Shown here piece by piece: positions 46,993 to 56,676 of a stretch of 64,000 nt of DNA. Every line of letters begins with the position of its first letter. The first letter of the stretch is position 1. The DNA is from Thioclava sp. ES.031 (GTDB lineage: Bacteria > Pseudomonadota > Alphaproteobacteria > Rhodobacterales > Rhodobacteraceae). Location of the stretch: assembly GCF_002563775.1 (NCBI RefSeq), contig NZ_PDJO01000001.1, positions 1,994,001 to 2,058,000 of the forward strand. The letters run 5' to 3'. A program made the translations under genes and the position numbers. The notes under the pieces are model-generated. The model was given only the letters and a program-made list of their open reading frames with translations, made no database searches and was not told the DNA's origin.

Positions 46993-47255
46993 TGGCGCTG
47001 ATCGACGAACTGGCCGAGAAGCTCGCCACCGACACGATGGAGGCGATGCGCAAATACGACGACGATCGCCTCTTCATGGAGGTGAGCAACTATATCGGCA
47101 CGTCGTCGCCCTCGCTGCAGGAGGCCTATATCACGGCCTGTCGCCTGCATATGGCCGAGCAACGTGGCCGCGAATTCTTCGAGCGCAAGCTGGTCGAATT
47201 GGAAAAGCGGGCGCAGGCAGCGGCGAAGACACCGGAATCCGGGACCGGATCATGA
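46992..47255 (+). CDS. Small acidic protein of unknown function
   Basis: An 87-residue, mostly helical, charged protein (LAEKLATDTMEAMRKYDDDR, then AEQRGREFFERKLVELEKRA) that may form a coiled coil in its C-terminal half. No signal peptide and no family I recognise. Coupled on both sides by stop-start overlaps (TAATG before, ATGA after), which supports it being a real gene. Its partner may be the hydrolase upstream or the membrane protein downstream. Confidence 0.75.
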   Translation: MALIDELAEKLATDTMEAMRKYDDDRLFMEVSNYIGTSSPSLQEAYITACRLHMAEQRGREFFERKLVELEKRAQAAAKTPESGTGS

Positions 47256-47689
47256 GCCCGGGGGCCGCGCGCGTCGTTTTCGCAGCAGCCCTCTCCCTAG
47301 CCCTGTCGCTGATCATCGCGACAGCCTTTCATGCAAGCCACATGATTTGCGACGGAGAGTGGAGCGGCGCGTCCTCGCGCGGCGAAGCGCTGATCCGGGG
47401 CTTGGGCGAATTGCTCGCAAACCCGATGCATATGATCATCGTGGTCGTCCCGCTCTGGCTGGGCTGGACCGGGCTTTTGCTCGCAGCCGCGAACCGCGCG
47501 ATCCCGCCGGTTCTTGGGATGGGCATCGTCGTCTTCTCGATCCTCGCCACGGTCCTGTTCTACGCCTTCGCGGCGCCGAACCTCGACTGTTCCGGCTATA
47601 CCGACCGCGCGTTGAGCTGGCGCGCCGGCGGTCTCTTCGCCTTCGTGGCGCTGCTTCTGCTTCTACCCCGGCTCTGGAGACGCACATGA
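47252..47689 (+). CDS. Membrane protein of unknown function
   Basis: A 145-residue protein with four hydrophobic segments (about residues 7-25, 52-75, 82-105 and 122-142) and no recognised motif. Two cysteines lie in the predicted periplasmic parts (MICDGEWSG and LDCSGYTDR), which could pair. Overlaps its neighbours by 4 bases on each side, so it is translated as part of the four-gene unit ending with the HD enzyme. Confidence 0.72.
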   Translation: MSPGAARVVFAAALSLALSLIIATAFHASHMICDGEWSGASSRGEALIRGLGELLANPMHMIIVVVPLWLGWTGLLLAAANRAIPPVLGMGIVVFSILATVLFYAFAAPNLDCSGYTDRALSWRAGGLFAFVALLLLLPRLWRRT

Positions 47690-48276
47690 CCCGGCTCGAC
47701 CAGCAATTCGCCTTCCTCGCCGAGGCCGAGAAACTGAAATCGGTGACCCGCGCGACGCCGATCCATGACGCCTCGCGTCCCGAAAACTCGGGCGAGCATA
47801 GCTGGTCGCTCGCGCTCTATGCGCTGACGCTGGCCGAGCAGGCGCCCGAAGGCGTCTCGATCGACCGGGTGATCCGCATGCTTTTGCTGCACGATCTGGT
47901 CGAGATCGACGTGGGCGATGTGCCGATCCATTCCAAAGGCGGCACGGCGCATGGTGCGGAAGACATCCAGAAAGCCGAAGCCGCCGCCGCGGAACGTATC
48001 TTCGGGCTGTTGCCCGAGGATCAGGGGGCACAGATGCTGGCGCTCTGGCTCGAATTCGAGGCCAACGAGAGCCCCGACGCGATCTTCGCCAAATCGCTCG
48101 ACCGGGTGCAGCCTGTGCTGCTCAACCACCAGTCGGGCGGCGGGTCGTGGATCGAGTACGACGTGAGCTTTCCGCAACTCGAAGAGCGCATCGGCACCAA
48201 GATCGCCCGCGGCGCGCCTGCGGTATGGGACTGGGTGCGCGCGCGTGTCGAAGGCTGGTTCGCGGCGCGCAGCTGA
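47686..48276 (+). CDS. HD-domain phosphohydrolase (YfbR/HDDC2-like)
   Basis: A 196-residue HD-fold metal-dependent phosphohydrolase. The metal ligands are visible in GEHSWSLALYALTL (H), LLLHDLVEIDVGD (HD) and AKSLDRVQPVLLN (distal D). Members such as YfbR and HDDC2 dephosphorylate deoxynucleoside 5'-monophosphates. Start fixed by ATGA overlap with the membrane-protein gene. The preceding genes suggest no pathway. Confidence 0.87.
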   Translation: MTRLDQQFAFLAEAEKLKSVTRATPIHDASRPENSGEHSWSLALYALTLAEQAPEGVSIDRVIRMLLLHDLVEIDVGDVPIHSKGGTAHGAEDIQKAEAAAAERIFGLLPEDQGAQMLALWLEFEANESPDAIFAKSLDRVQPVLLNHQSGGGSWIEYDVSFPQLEERIGTKIARGAPAVWDWVRARVEGWFAARS

Positions 48277-48425
48277 AGAACGCGCCCGGCCCTCCCCCCC
48301 TATTCCGCCGGGGTTCCTCGGGGATTTCACGGAACCTCCGTATACAATCGCATACCGTCTAGCCAAGCGCATCTGAATCGGGTAAGAGGCAGCAAACCGA
48401 GGCTTCAACCGAAGAGGGCTGTGCC

Positions 48426-50630
<2,205 letters not shown>

Positions 50631-50644
50631 GAGCACTGAGACAG

Positions 50645-50669
50645 AAGGGGCGGCGCGGGCCGCCCCTTT
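50645..50669 (+). terminator. Terminator after the monomeric isocitrate dehydrogenase gene
   Basis: AAGGGGCGG (50645-50653) pairs perfectly with CCGCCCCTT (50660-50668) across 6 bases; a short TTTC follows. It separates the two isocitrate dehydrogenase genes, implying independent expression. Confidence 0.75.
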
Positions 50670-50759
50670 CGATTCCCGGCTCCCCGGAACACGAACCCGT
50701 GAATTTGGCCCGTGGGTTTGACCCGCGACATCGGCCCAAAGCATATGGAAGGAACGCGC

Positions 50760-51974
50760 ATGACCAAGATCAAGGTAGACAACCCCGTCGTCGAACTCGA
50801 CGGCGACGAGATGACCCGCATCATCTGGGACTTCATCAAGCAGAAGCTGATCCTGCCCTATCTCGATATCGACCTGAAATATTACGATCTCGGCATCGAG
50901 AGCCGTGACGCGACCGACGACCAGATTACCGTCGATGCGGCCGAGGCGATCAAGCAATACGGCGTCGGCGTCAAATGCGCGACGATCACCCCCGACGAGG
51001 CGCGCATGGAGGAATTCAACCTCAAGCGCATGTATCGCTCGCCCAACGGCACGATCCGCAACATCCTCGGCGGCGTCATCTTCCGCGAGCCGATCATCTG
51101 CAAGAACGTCCCGCGCCTCGTTCCGGGCTGGACCAAGCCGATCGTCGTGGGCCGTCACGCCTATGGCGACCAGTACAAGGCCACCGATTTCCGCTTCCCC
51201 GGCAAGGGCACGATCACGCTGAAATTCGTGGGCGACGATGGCGAAGTGATCGAGAAGGAAGTATTCAAGGCCCCCGACGCGGGCGTCGTGATGGGCATGT
51301 ACAACCTCGACAAGTCGATCATCGACTTCGCGCGGGCCTCGCTGAACTACGGTCTGCTGAAGGGCTGGCCGGTGTACCTGTCGACCAAGAACACGATCCT
51401 CAAGGCCTATGACGGCCGCTTCAAGGATCTGTTCCAGCAGGTCTTCGAGGAAGAATTCGCCGATAAGTTCAAGGAAGCGGGCATCTGGTACGAGCACCGC
51501 CTGATCGATGACATGGTGGCGAGCTCGCTGAAATGGTCGGGCGGCTATGTCTGGGCCTGCAAGAACTACGACGGCGACGTGCAGTCGGATACCGTCGCGC
51601 AGGGCTTCGGCTCGCTGGGCCTGATGACCTCGATCCTGATGACGCCCGATGGCAAGACAGTCGAGGCCGAGGCTGCCCACGGCACGGTGACGCGTCACTA
51701 CCGCCAGCACCAGCAGGGCAAGGAGACCTCGACGAACTCCATCGCCTCGATCTTCGCCTGGACCGGTGGCCTGAAGCACCGCGCCAAGCTGGACGGCAAC
51801 GCGCAGCTCCAGACTTTCGCGGAAACGCTCGAGAAGGTCTGCGTGCAGGCGGTCGAAGACGGTCACATGACCAAGGACCTCGCACTGCTCGTCGGCCCCG
51901 ATCAGAAGTGGCTGACCACGATGGGCTTCCTCGAGAAGATCGACGAATACCTGAACAAGTCGCTGTCTCTGTAA
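50760..51974 (+). CDS. icd: Isocitrate dehydrogenase, dimeric NADP type
   Basis: A 404-residue enzyme of the eukaryote-like (type II) homodimeric NADP isocitrate dehydrogenases, with [23 protein letters not shown] at the start, [16 protein letters not shown], and [32 protein letters not shown] near the C-terminus. It does the same reaction as the upstream monomeric enzyme but shares no close ancestry. Start at 50760 behind GGAAGGA; an earlier in-frame codon is unneeded. A strong terminator follows. Confidence 0.96.
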   Translation: MTKIKVDNPVVELDGDEMTRIIWDFIKQKLILPYLDIDLKYYDLGIESRDATDDQITVDAAEAIKQYGVGVKCATITPDEARMEEFNLKRMYRSPNGTIRNILGGVIFREPIICKNVPRLVPGWTKPIVVGRHAYGDQYKATDFRFPGKGTITLKFVGDDGEVIEKEVFKAPDAGVVMGMYNLDKSIIDFARASLNYGLLKGWPVYLSTKNTILKAYDGRFKDLFQQVFEEEFADKFKEAGIWYEHRLIDDMVASSLKWSGGYVWACKNYDGDVQSDTVAQGFGSLGLMTSILMTPDGKTVEAEAAHGTVTRHYRQHQQGKETSTNSIASIFAWTGGLKHRAKLDGNAQLQTFAETLEKVCVQAVEDGHMTKDLALLVGPDQKWLTTMGFLEKIDEYLNKSLSL

Positions 51975-51994
51975 AGCGCGCGAAACGGGTTGAG

Positions 51995-52020
51995 AAAGGC
52001 GGGGTTAGCCCCGCCTTTTT
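51995..52020 (+). terminator. Rho-independent terminator of icd
   Basis: AAAGGCGGGG (51995-52004) pairs perfectly with CCCCGCCTTT (52009-52018) across a TTAG loop, ending in five T. It closes the dimeric isocitrate dehydrogenase transcript. Confidence 0.9.
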
Positions 52021-52051
52021 CGTTTCTGGCACGGGGTGACCAGCCCCGGGC

Positions 52052-52223
52052 CGCGCCCGACCTCCCCCAAGGGAGGGCGCATTGACGAAGACATCGCAGG
52101 CACCGTCGACTTACGGGCTTTCGCGATAAAGCACCAAGCCACGAACGAGGCACAGCGCCCACCCGAGGTCGGGCGCGTCCCTCCGTTTGGGATGGGCCGG
52201 GCGCATCATACGCCCGGCCCTTT
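52052..52223 (+). ncRNA. Candidate structured RNA or folded intergenic repeat
   Basis: A gene-free element with exceptional folding potential. CGCGCCCGACCTC (52052-52064) pairs perfectly with GAGGTCGGGCGCG (52165-52177). After a 6-base internal loop the helix continues as GGGAGGGCGC (52071-52080) with GCGCCCACCC (52155-52164), one A-A mismatch. Inside, GCTTT/AAAGC makes a further hairpin. After the main helix come TCCC/GGGA and a terminator-like hairpin GGGCCGGGCG (52194-52203) with CGCCCGGCCC (52211-52220), then TTTC, which suggests plus-strand transcription. No Rfam family is recognised (not SRP, 6S or tmRNA by eye). It may instead be a dispersed repeat. Confidence 0.5.
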
Positions 52224-52226
52224 CAC

Positions 52227-52448
52227 TTACCGAATGAACCTCCACGGCTCGGGCGGAGGCTCGGCTGGCCCCAGCCCGATATCGCTCCGCAAGTGATCGC
52301 TCAGCTGCGACGCATCGAAGGCCCGCGGTTTGCCGCCACGCGCGATCAGCGAAAACAGCGCCGCACGGAGAACTTTGCCTGCGCCGAATTTGGCGATCGT
52401 GGCTTCGATGGTGAATGCGTCGCTCGGACGCTGGAGAGTCTGGATCAT
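52227..52448 (-). CDS. Small DUF1127-like protein
   Basis: A 73-residue protein whose C-terminal part, ASQLSDHLRSDIGLGPAEP, matches the DUF1127 pattern L.DHL.DIGL. The N-terminal half (IAKFGAGKVLRAALFSLIARGG) could form an amphipathic helix. It is the second DUF1127-type gene of the window. Convergent with the folded element, whose terminator-like hairpin ends 4 bases before this stop. The ribosome site is weak, so the start codon is uncertain. Confidence 0.65.
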   Translation of the reverse strand: MIQTLQRPSDAFTIEATIAKFGAGKVLRAALFSLIARGGKPRAFDASQLSDHLRSDIGLGPAEPPPEPWRFIR

Positions 52449-52873
52449 GTCATGTCCCGGCGCGGGACCCCGCCCGCAACCGGCCTTTCTTCTACTGATG
52501 TGAAAGAAGACCCGACGGGAACCGCAAAAGCGCGGCCAGGATGCGTCGCGACAGGGTCGGGACGCGGAAATCGGGTCAGTTTGCGGGAGTGGGGCCTAGG
52601 CCCCGGGGCGTATCGGGAGGGTCAGTCCTGGCGTCGTGCGACGCGAGTGGTGCCCGAAAAACCGATACGGGTTTCGCACTGCGATGCGAGGGCTTGGCGA
52701 TATGACATCATGGCGGCCCTCCTCTTGTCTTGGGCAATGCGAATGCCGCCACATGGCCCGATCGCAGACAGGGCGGCAACTCACGCGACTGTGACCCGCA
52801 GGTATTTGGACACCTCTGTTGCCGATGCGCCTCAGTTCTTGCGCTTGGCGTTGCCGCGTGGCATCTGAGCGCC
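52449..52873. other. Gene-poor interval before the YitT genes
   Basis: This 425-base interval holds one candidate small ORF (52622-52711, minus) and a perfect 14-base palindrome GGGGCCTAGGCCCC at 52591-52604. Longer open frames here have no family similarity. The remaining sequence probably contains promoters for the minus-strand small genes and for the first YitT gene, but none is clear. Confidence 0.5.
52622..52711 (-). CDS. Candidate 29-residue small protein
   Basis: An ORF of 29 codons plus stop, beginning with two ATG codons and reading MMSYRQALASQCETRIGFSG..., ending TRVARRQD. A near-perfect ribosome site GAGGAGG (52718-52724) sits 6 bases before the first ATG, much stronger than chance would suggest. 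The product is basic, with one cysteine and no hydrophobic helix. It lies 173 bases upstream of the DUF1127-like gene on the same strand and could be a leader peptide or an independent small protein. No homologue is known to me. Confidence 0.5.
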   Translation of the reverse strand: MMSYRQALASQCETRIGFSGTTRVARRQD

Positions 52874-53491
52874 ATGAGCGAAACCCGTATCCAAGACCCG
52901 CACCGCCACACCCTGCCCGAGGACACCCAAGGGCTTCTCACCGGCACCTTGTTGGTGGCGCTGTCGGTGTCGTTGCTGCATGGCGCGGGGCTGTTCACCG
53001 GTCAGATCGCGGGCCTGTCGCTGGTGCTGTCTTACGTCACCGGCTGGAGCTTCGGCGCGATCTTCTTCACGCTCAACCTGCCCTTCTACTGGCTGGCCTT
53101 CCGCCGGATGGGCGCGCGGTTCACGGTGAAGACGGTGCTCTCGGTCGCGCTCCTGTCCGGATTTACCGAGATATTCCCGCATCTTCTGAGCTTCGCCATC
53201 CTCCACCCCGGCGCAGCCGCCGTGCTGGCGGGCGTGACCGCAGGCGCGGGCCTTCTGGCCCTGTTCCGTCACGGCGCGAGCCTTGGCGGCGTGGGGATCG
53301 TGGCGCTCTATCTGCAGGACAAGACCGGTTTCAAAGCGGGCCGCACGCAGATTCTGTTCGATTGCGGCGTGTTCCTCTTCGCGCTCTTCGTGCTGCCGCT
53401 CGACAAGGTGCTGTGGTCACTTCTGGGCGCGATGGTTCTGAACGTGATCATCCTGATCAACCACCGCCGCGACCGCTATATCGCCACCTGA
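52874..53491 (+). CDS. YitT-family membrane protein, copy 1
   Basis: A 205-residue inner-membrane protein with about five to six helices and the YitT (DUF161) layout: GLLTGTLLVALSVSLLHGAGL, LNLPFYWLAFRRMG near residue 75, RHGASLGGVGIVALYLQ near 140 and a C-terminal NHRRDRYIA. Function of this family is unsettled; some members are proposed anion or metabolite exporters. The next gene is a paralogue with the same C-terminal NHRRDWYIA ending. Start at the ATG of MSETRIQD. Confidence 0.85.
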   Translation: MSETRIQDPHRHTLPEDTQGLLTGTLLVALSVSLLHGAGLFTGQIAGLSLVLSYVTGWSFGAIFFTLNLPFYWLAFRRMGARFTVKTVLSVALLSGFTEIFPHLLSFAILHPGAAAVLAGVTAGAGLLALFRHGASLGGVGIVALYLQDKTGFKAGRTQILFDCGVFLFALFVLPLDKVLWSLLGAMVLNVIILINHRRDRYIAT

Positions 53492-53575
53492 TCCGGGCGT
53501 GATCTGCGGGCAACGGGTCCGCGCACCCTGCCCCGACCCTTTCGCGCGATGCAAAGCCGACCTGCGCCCAGCGAT

Positions 53576-53604
53576 TTGGTAGGTCAGCTATTATGCCCTA
53601 TTAT
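53576..53604 (+). promoter_or_regulatory. Putative promoter for a leaderless YitT transcript
   Basis: TTGGTA (53576-53581) and TATTAT (53599-53604) are 17 bases apart. Initiation 7 bases after the second box would fall at 53611, exactly on the ATG of the second YitT gene, which has no ribosome site. This points to a leaderless mRNA. Confidence 0.5.
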
Positions 53605-53610
53605 TGGGTC

Positions 53611-54258
53611 ATGACCACTGACGCACATATCACCGCCGACCAGATCGCAGCCAAAGAGGCGACCCGTCCGCATTACTCGAAGCTCGAGGATCTGCAGGGC
53701 CTTGTCGTGGCCGCCGCCCAAGCCGCGCTGGGGATCCACCTGCTGCGCGCCGCGGGCCTCGTGACCGGGGGCACCGCGGGCGCCGCGCTGATCCTGTCCT
53801 ATATCACCGGGTTCAGCTTCGGGGTCGTGTTCTTCGTGATCAACATCCCCTTCTACGCCTTCGCCTATTACGCGCGCGGCGCTGGCTTTGCGCTGAAGAG
53901 CCTCGTGACCGTGACGCTCGTTTCGCTGATGGCCGAGGCGCTCAAACCCGTGCTGCATGTCGCGGAAATCCACCCCGCCGTGGCCGCCGTGCTGTTCGGC
54001 ATCTCGGCAGGCGTCGGCCTGCTCGGCCTCTTCCGCCACAAGGGCTCGCTCGGCGGCGTCTCCATCGTCGCCGTGATCCTGCAAGACAAGTTCGGCTTCC
54101 GCGCCGGCTGGACGCAGCTGATCCATGACCTGTGCCTGTTTGTCATCGCGAGCTTCATCCTCGCGCCTCCTCTGGTTCTCTACTCGCTTCTGGGCGCGCT
54201 GGTGCTGAACTTCATCGTTGCGATGAACCACCGTCGCGACTGGTATATCGCCGAGTGA
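53611..54258 (+). CDS. YitT-family membrane protein, copy 2
   Basis: A 215-residue paralogue of the preceding gene, sharing the pattern GLVVAAAQAALGIHLLRAAGL, NIPFYAFAYYARG, RHKGSLGGVSIVAVILQDKFGF and the C-terminal MNHRRDWYIAE. Hydrophobic helices occupy most of the chain. Start placed at 53611 because a promoter-like pair ends 7 bases before it; an in-frame ATG at 53593 would lie inside that promoter. Tandem duplication is the likely origin, though the two have diverged well beyond recent copying. Confidence 0.83.
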   Translation: MTTDAHITADQIAAKEATRPHYSKLEDLQGLVVAAAQAALGIHLLRAAGLVTGGTAGAALILSYITGFSFGVVFFVINIPFYAFAYYARGAGFALKSLVTVTLVSLMAEALKPVLHVAEIHPAVAAVLFGISAGVGLLGLFRHKGSLGGVSIVAVILQDKFGFRAGWTQLIHDLCLFVIASFILAPPLVLYSLLGALVLNFIVAMNHRRDWYIAE

Positions 54259-54276
54259 TCCGGCAAAGTGCCGGGC

Positions 54277-54612
54277 ATGTTCAACACCTACCTCTTCCTG
54301 CTCATCGCGGTCGCCTTCGAGACCTTCGGCTCGGCCTGTCTGCAGGCGAGCCAGCAATTCACGCGTTTCTGGCCGACGGTGGGCGTGGCGGTGGGCTTCA
54401 TCGGCGGGCTCTATTTCTTCACGCTGGTGCTGAAGGTGCTGCCGCTCGGGATCACCTATGCGCTGTGGTCCGGGATCGGCATGGTTCTGATCGCGGGCGT
54501 GGGCTGGCTGATGTTCAATCAGCGGCTGGATTTGCCCGCCCTGATCGGGATCGCGCTGATTCTGATCGGGATCATCGTGATCAACCTGTTCTCGAAATCG
54601 CATTTCCACTGA
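54277..54612 (+). CDS. SMR-family small multidrug/guanidinium exporter
   Basis: A 111-residue four-helix membrane protein of the EmrE/SugE superfamily. The conserved membrane glutamate is in LIAVAFETFGSACLQAS (residue about 14), and the segment YFFTLVLKVLPLGITYALWSGIG is diagnostic of SMR proteins. It works as an antiparallel dimer exchanging protons for cationic drugs or guanidinium. Start at the ATG 18 bases after the YitT stop; a GTG three codons earlier is less likely. Confidence 0.9.
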   Translation: MFNTYLFLLIAVAFETFGSACLQASQQFTRFWPTVGVAVGFIGGLYFFTLVLKVLPLGITYALWSGIGMVLIAGVGWLMFNQRLDLPALIGIALILIGIIVINLFSKSHFH

Positions 54613-54710
54613 CGTGATGCCGCATCGCGGCGCGATTGCCGCGCTGGGGGCTAGCCGAGAGGCAATCTTTCCTTTATGGGCGGGGCAACTCAAGAACAGG
54701 ACGACCTCCC

Positions 54711-56528
54711 ATGGACCTTCGCAACATTGCGATCATCGCTCACGTGGACCACGGCAAGACGACGCTCGTGGACCAGCTTCTGCGCCAATCGGGCGCTTTC
54801 CGTGAAAACCAAGCCGTCGCCGAACGCGCGATGGACAGCAACGACATCGAACGCGAACGCGGCATCACCATTCTCGCCAAGGCCACTTCGGTCGAGTGGA
54901 AAGGCACCCGCATCAACATCGTCGACACCCCCGGCCACGCCGATTTCGGCGGCGAGGTGGAGCGTATCCTGTCGATGGTGGATGGTGTTGTGCTGCTGGT
55001 GGACGCGGCCGAAGGCCCGATGCCGCAGACCAAATTCGTGACCTCGAAGGCGCTCGCGCTCGGCCTGAAGCCGATCGTGGTGCTCAACAAGGTCGACAAG
55101 CCCGCAGCCGAGCCCGATCGCGCGCTCGACGAGGTGTTCGACCTCTTCGCGAACCTCGACGCCGATGAAGAGCAGCTCGACTTCCCGCATCTCTACGCTT
55201 CCGGCATCGGCGGCTGGTGCGACGAAGAGCTGGACGGCCCGCGCGAGAACCTCGACGCGCTGTTCGATCTGATCCTTAAGCATGTCGAGCCGCCGAAGCA
55301 GGAATTCCGCGCCGACGAGCCCTTCCAGATGCTGGCCACCACGCTCTCGGCCGACCCGTTCATCGGGCGCATCCTCACGGGCCGCATCGAGGCGGGCACG
55401 CTGAAAGTCGGCGATCAGCTCAAGGCGCTCTCGCGCAAGGGCGACCGCATCGAGGCCTTCCGCTGCACCAAGATCCTCGCTTTCCGTGGCCTGTCGCAGC
55501 AGCCGATCGACGAAGCCGTCGCAGGCGACATCGTCACCGTCGCGGGCATGACCAAGGCGACCGTGGCCGACACACTCTGCGCGCCCGAAGTCGACACCCC
55601 GATCGACGCGCAGCCGATCGATCCGCCGACGATCTCGGTGACCTTCGGCATCAACGACTCGCCGCTCGCCGGCAAGGACGGCTCGAAGGTGCAGTCGCGC
55701 ATCATTCGCGACCGCCTGATGAAAGAAGCCGAAACCAACGTCGCGATCCGCGTCGAGGACACCCCCGGCGGCGAGGCTTTCGTTGTCTCGGGCCGTGGCG
55801 AACTCCAGATGGGCGTTCTGATCGAGAACATGCGCCGCGAAGGGTTCGAACTGTCGATCTCGCGTCCGAAGGTGATCTTCCGCGAGGAAGACGGCCAGCG
55901 CATGGAGCCGATCGAGGAAGTCATCATCGACGTGGATGAGGAATATTCCGGCGTCGTGATCGAAAAGCTGACCGGCTACCGCAAGGGCGAGCTGGCCGAG
56001 ATGCGCCCCGCCGAGGGTGGAAAGACCCGCATCGTGGCCCATGTCCCCTCGCGCGGCATGATCGGCTATCAGGGCGAGTTCCTGACCGACACGCGCGGCT
56101 CGGGCGTGCTCAACCGACTGTTCCACGGCTGGACCCCTTACAAGGGCCCGATCGACGGCCGCCGTCAGGGCGTGCTGATCTCGATGGAGAACGGCACCTC
56201 GGTCGCCTACGCGCTGTGGAACCTCGAAGAGCGCGGCAAGCTGTTCATCGGCGCGCAGGAGCAGGTCTATACCGGAATGATCATCGGCGAGCATTCGCGC
56301 GAAAACGATCTCGAAGTGAACCCGCTCAAGGGCAAGAAGCTGACCAACGTCCGCGCCTCGGGCACGGATGAAGCGGTTCGCCTGGCCCCGCCGACGCGGA
56401 TGTCGCTCGAGGAAGCCATCGCCTATATCAACGATGACGAACTCGTCGAGGTCACGCCGAAATCGATCCGCCTGCGCAAGCTGCACCTCGATCCGCACGA
56501 GCGTAAGCGCGCCGCGCGCGAAGCGTGA
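54711..56528 (+). CDS. typA: Translational GTPase TypA/BipA
   Basis: A 605-residue ribosome-binding GTPase. The G domain starts [20 protein letters not shown], with the switch [19 protein letters not shown] (G3) and NKVDKP (G4). The C-terminal half has [16 protein letters not shown] and [16 protein letters not shown], unique to TypA. It helps ribosome assembly and stress adaptation. Start at 54711, giving standard length; the in-frame upstream extension is not conserved. A hairpin follows the stop. Confidence 0.96.
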   Translation: MDLRNIAIIAHVDHGKTTLVDQLLRQSGAFRENQAVAERAMDSNDIERERGITILAKATSVEWKGTRINIVDTPGHADFGGEVERILSMVDGVVLLVDAAEGPMPQTKFVTSKALALGLKPIVVLNKVDKPAAEPDRALDEVFDLFANLDADEEQLDFPHLYASGIGGWCDEELDGPRENLDALFDLILKHVEPPKQEFRADEPFQMLATTLSADPFIGRILTGRIEAGTLKVGDQLKALSRKGDRIEAFRCTKILAFRGLSQQPIDEAVAGDIVTVAGMTKATVADTLCAPEVDTPIDAQPIDPPTISVTFGINDSPLAGKDGSKVQSRIIRDRLMKEAETNVAIRVEDTPGGEAFVVSGRGELQMGVLIENMRREGFELSISRPKVIFREEDGQRMEPIEEVIIDVDEEYSGVVIEKLTGYRKGELAEMRPAEGGKTRIVAHVPSRGMIGYQGEFLTDTRGSGVLNRLFHGWTPYKGPIDGRRQGVLISMENGTSVAYALWNLEERGKLFIGAQEQVYTGMIIGEHSRENDLEVNPLKGKKLTNVRASGTDEAVRLAPPTRMSLEEAIAYINDDELVEVTPKSIRLRKLHLDPHERKRAAREA

Positions 56529-56576
56529 TCGGTTGCGGCCCGCGCCGCGCCGGATCACCGCTAGCTGACGTCACGA

Positions 56577-56607
56577 AGAAGGCCCCGCGCACCCGCCGGG
56601 GCCTTCT
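56577..56607 (+). terminator. Hairpin after typA
   Basis: AGAAGGCCCCG (56577-56587) pairs perfectly with CGGGGCCTTCT (56597-56607) across 9 bases. The T-run is missing (CTCC follows), so it is a strong hairpin that probably terminates or protects the typA mRNA. Confidence 0.65.
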
Positions 56608-56676
56608 CCATGATTGCACCCGCCGCTTGCGGCCTTTATAAGGTTCCACAACAATATCTAGAATATCGAGGCGCGC

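Noticed and set aside
52052..52223. Possibility that the folded element is SRP RNA, 6S RNA or a permuted tmRNA piece
   Set aside because: The SRP GGAAGG core, a tRNA-like T loop and the 6S open-bubble consensus are all missing by eye.
53593..53610. Alternative upstream start for the second YitT gene
   Set aside because: That ATG has no good ribosome site and lies between the two boxes of a promoter-like sequence.
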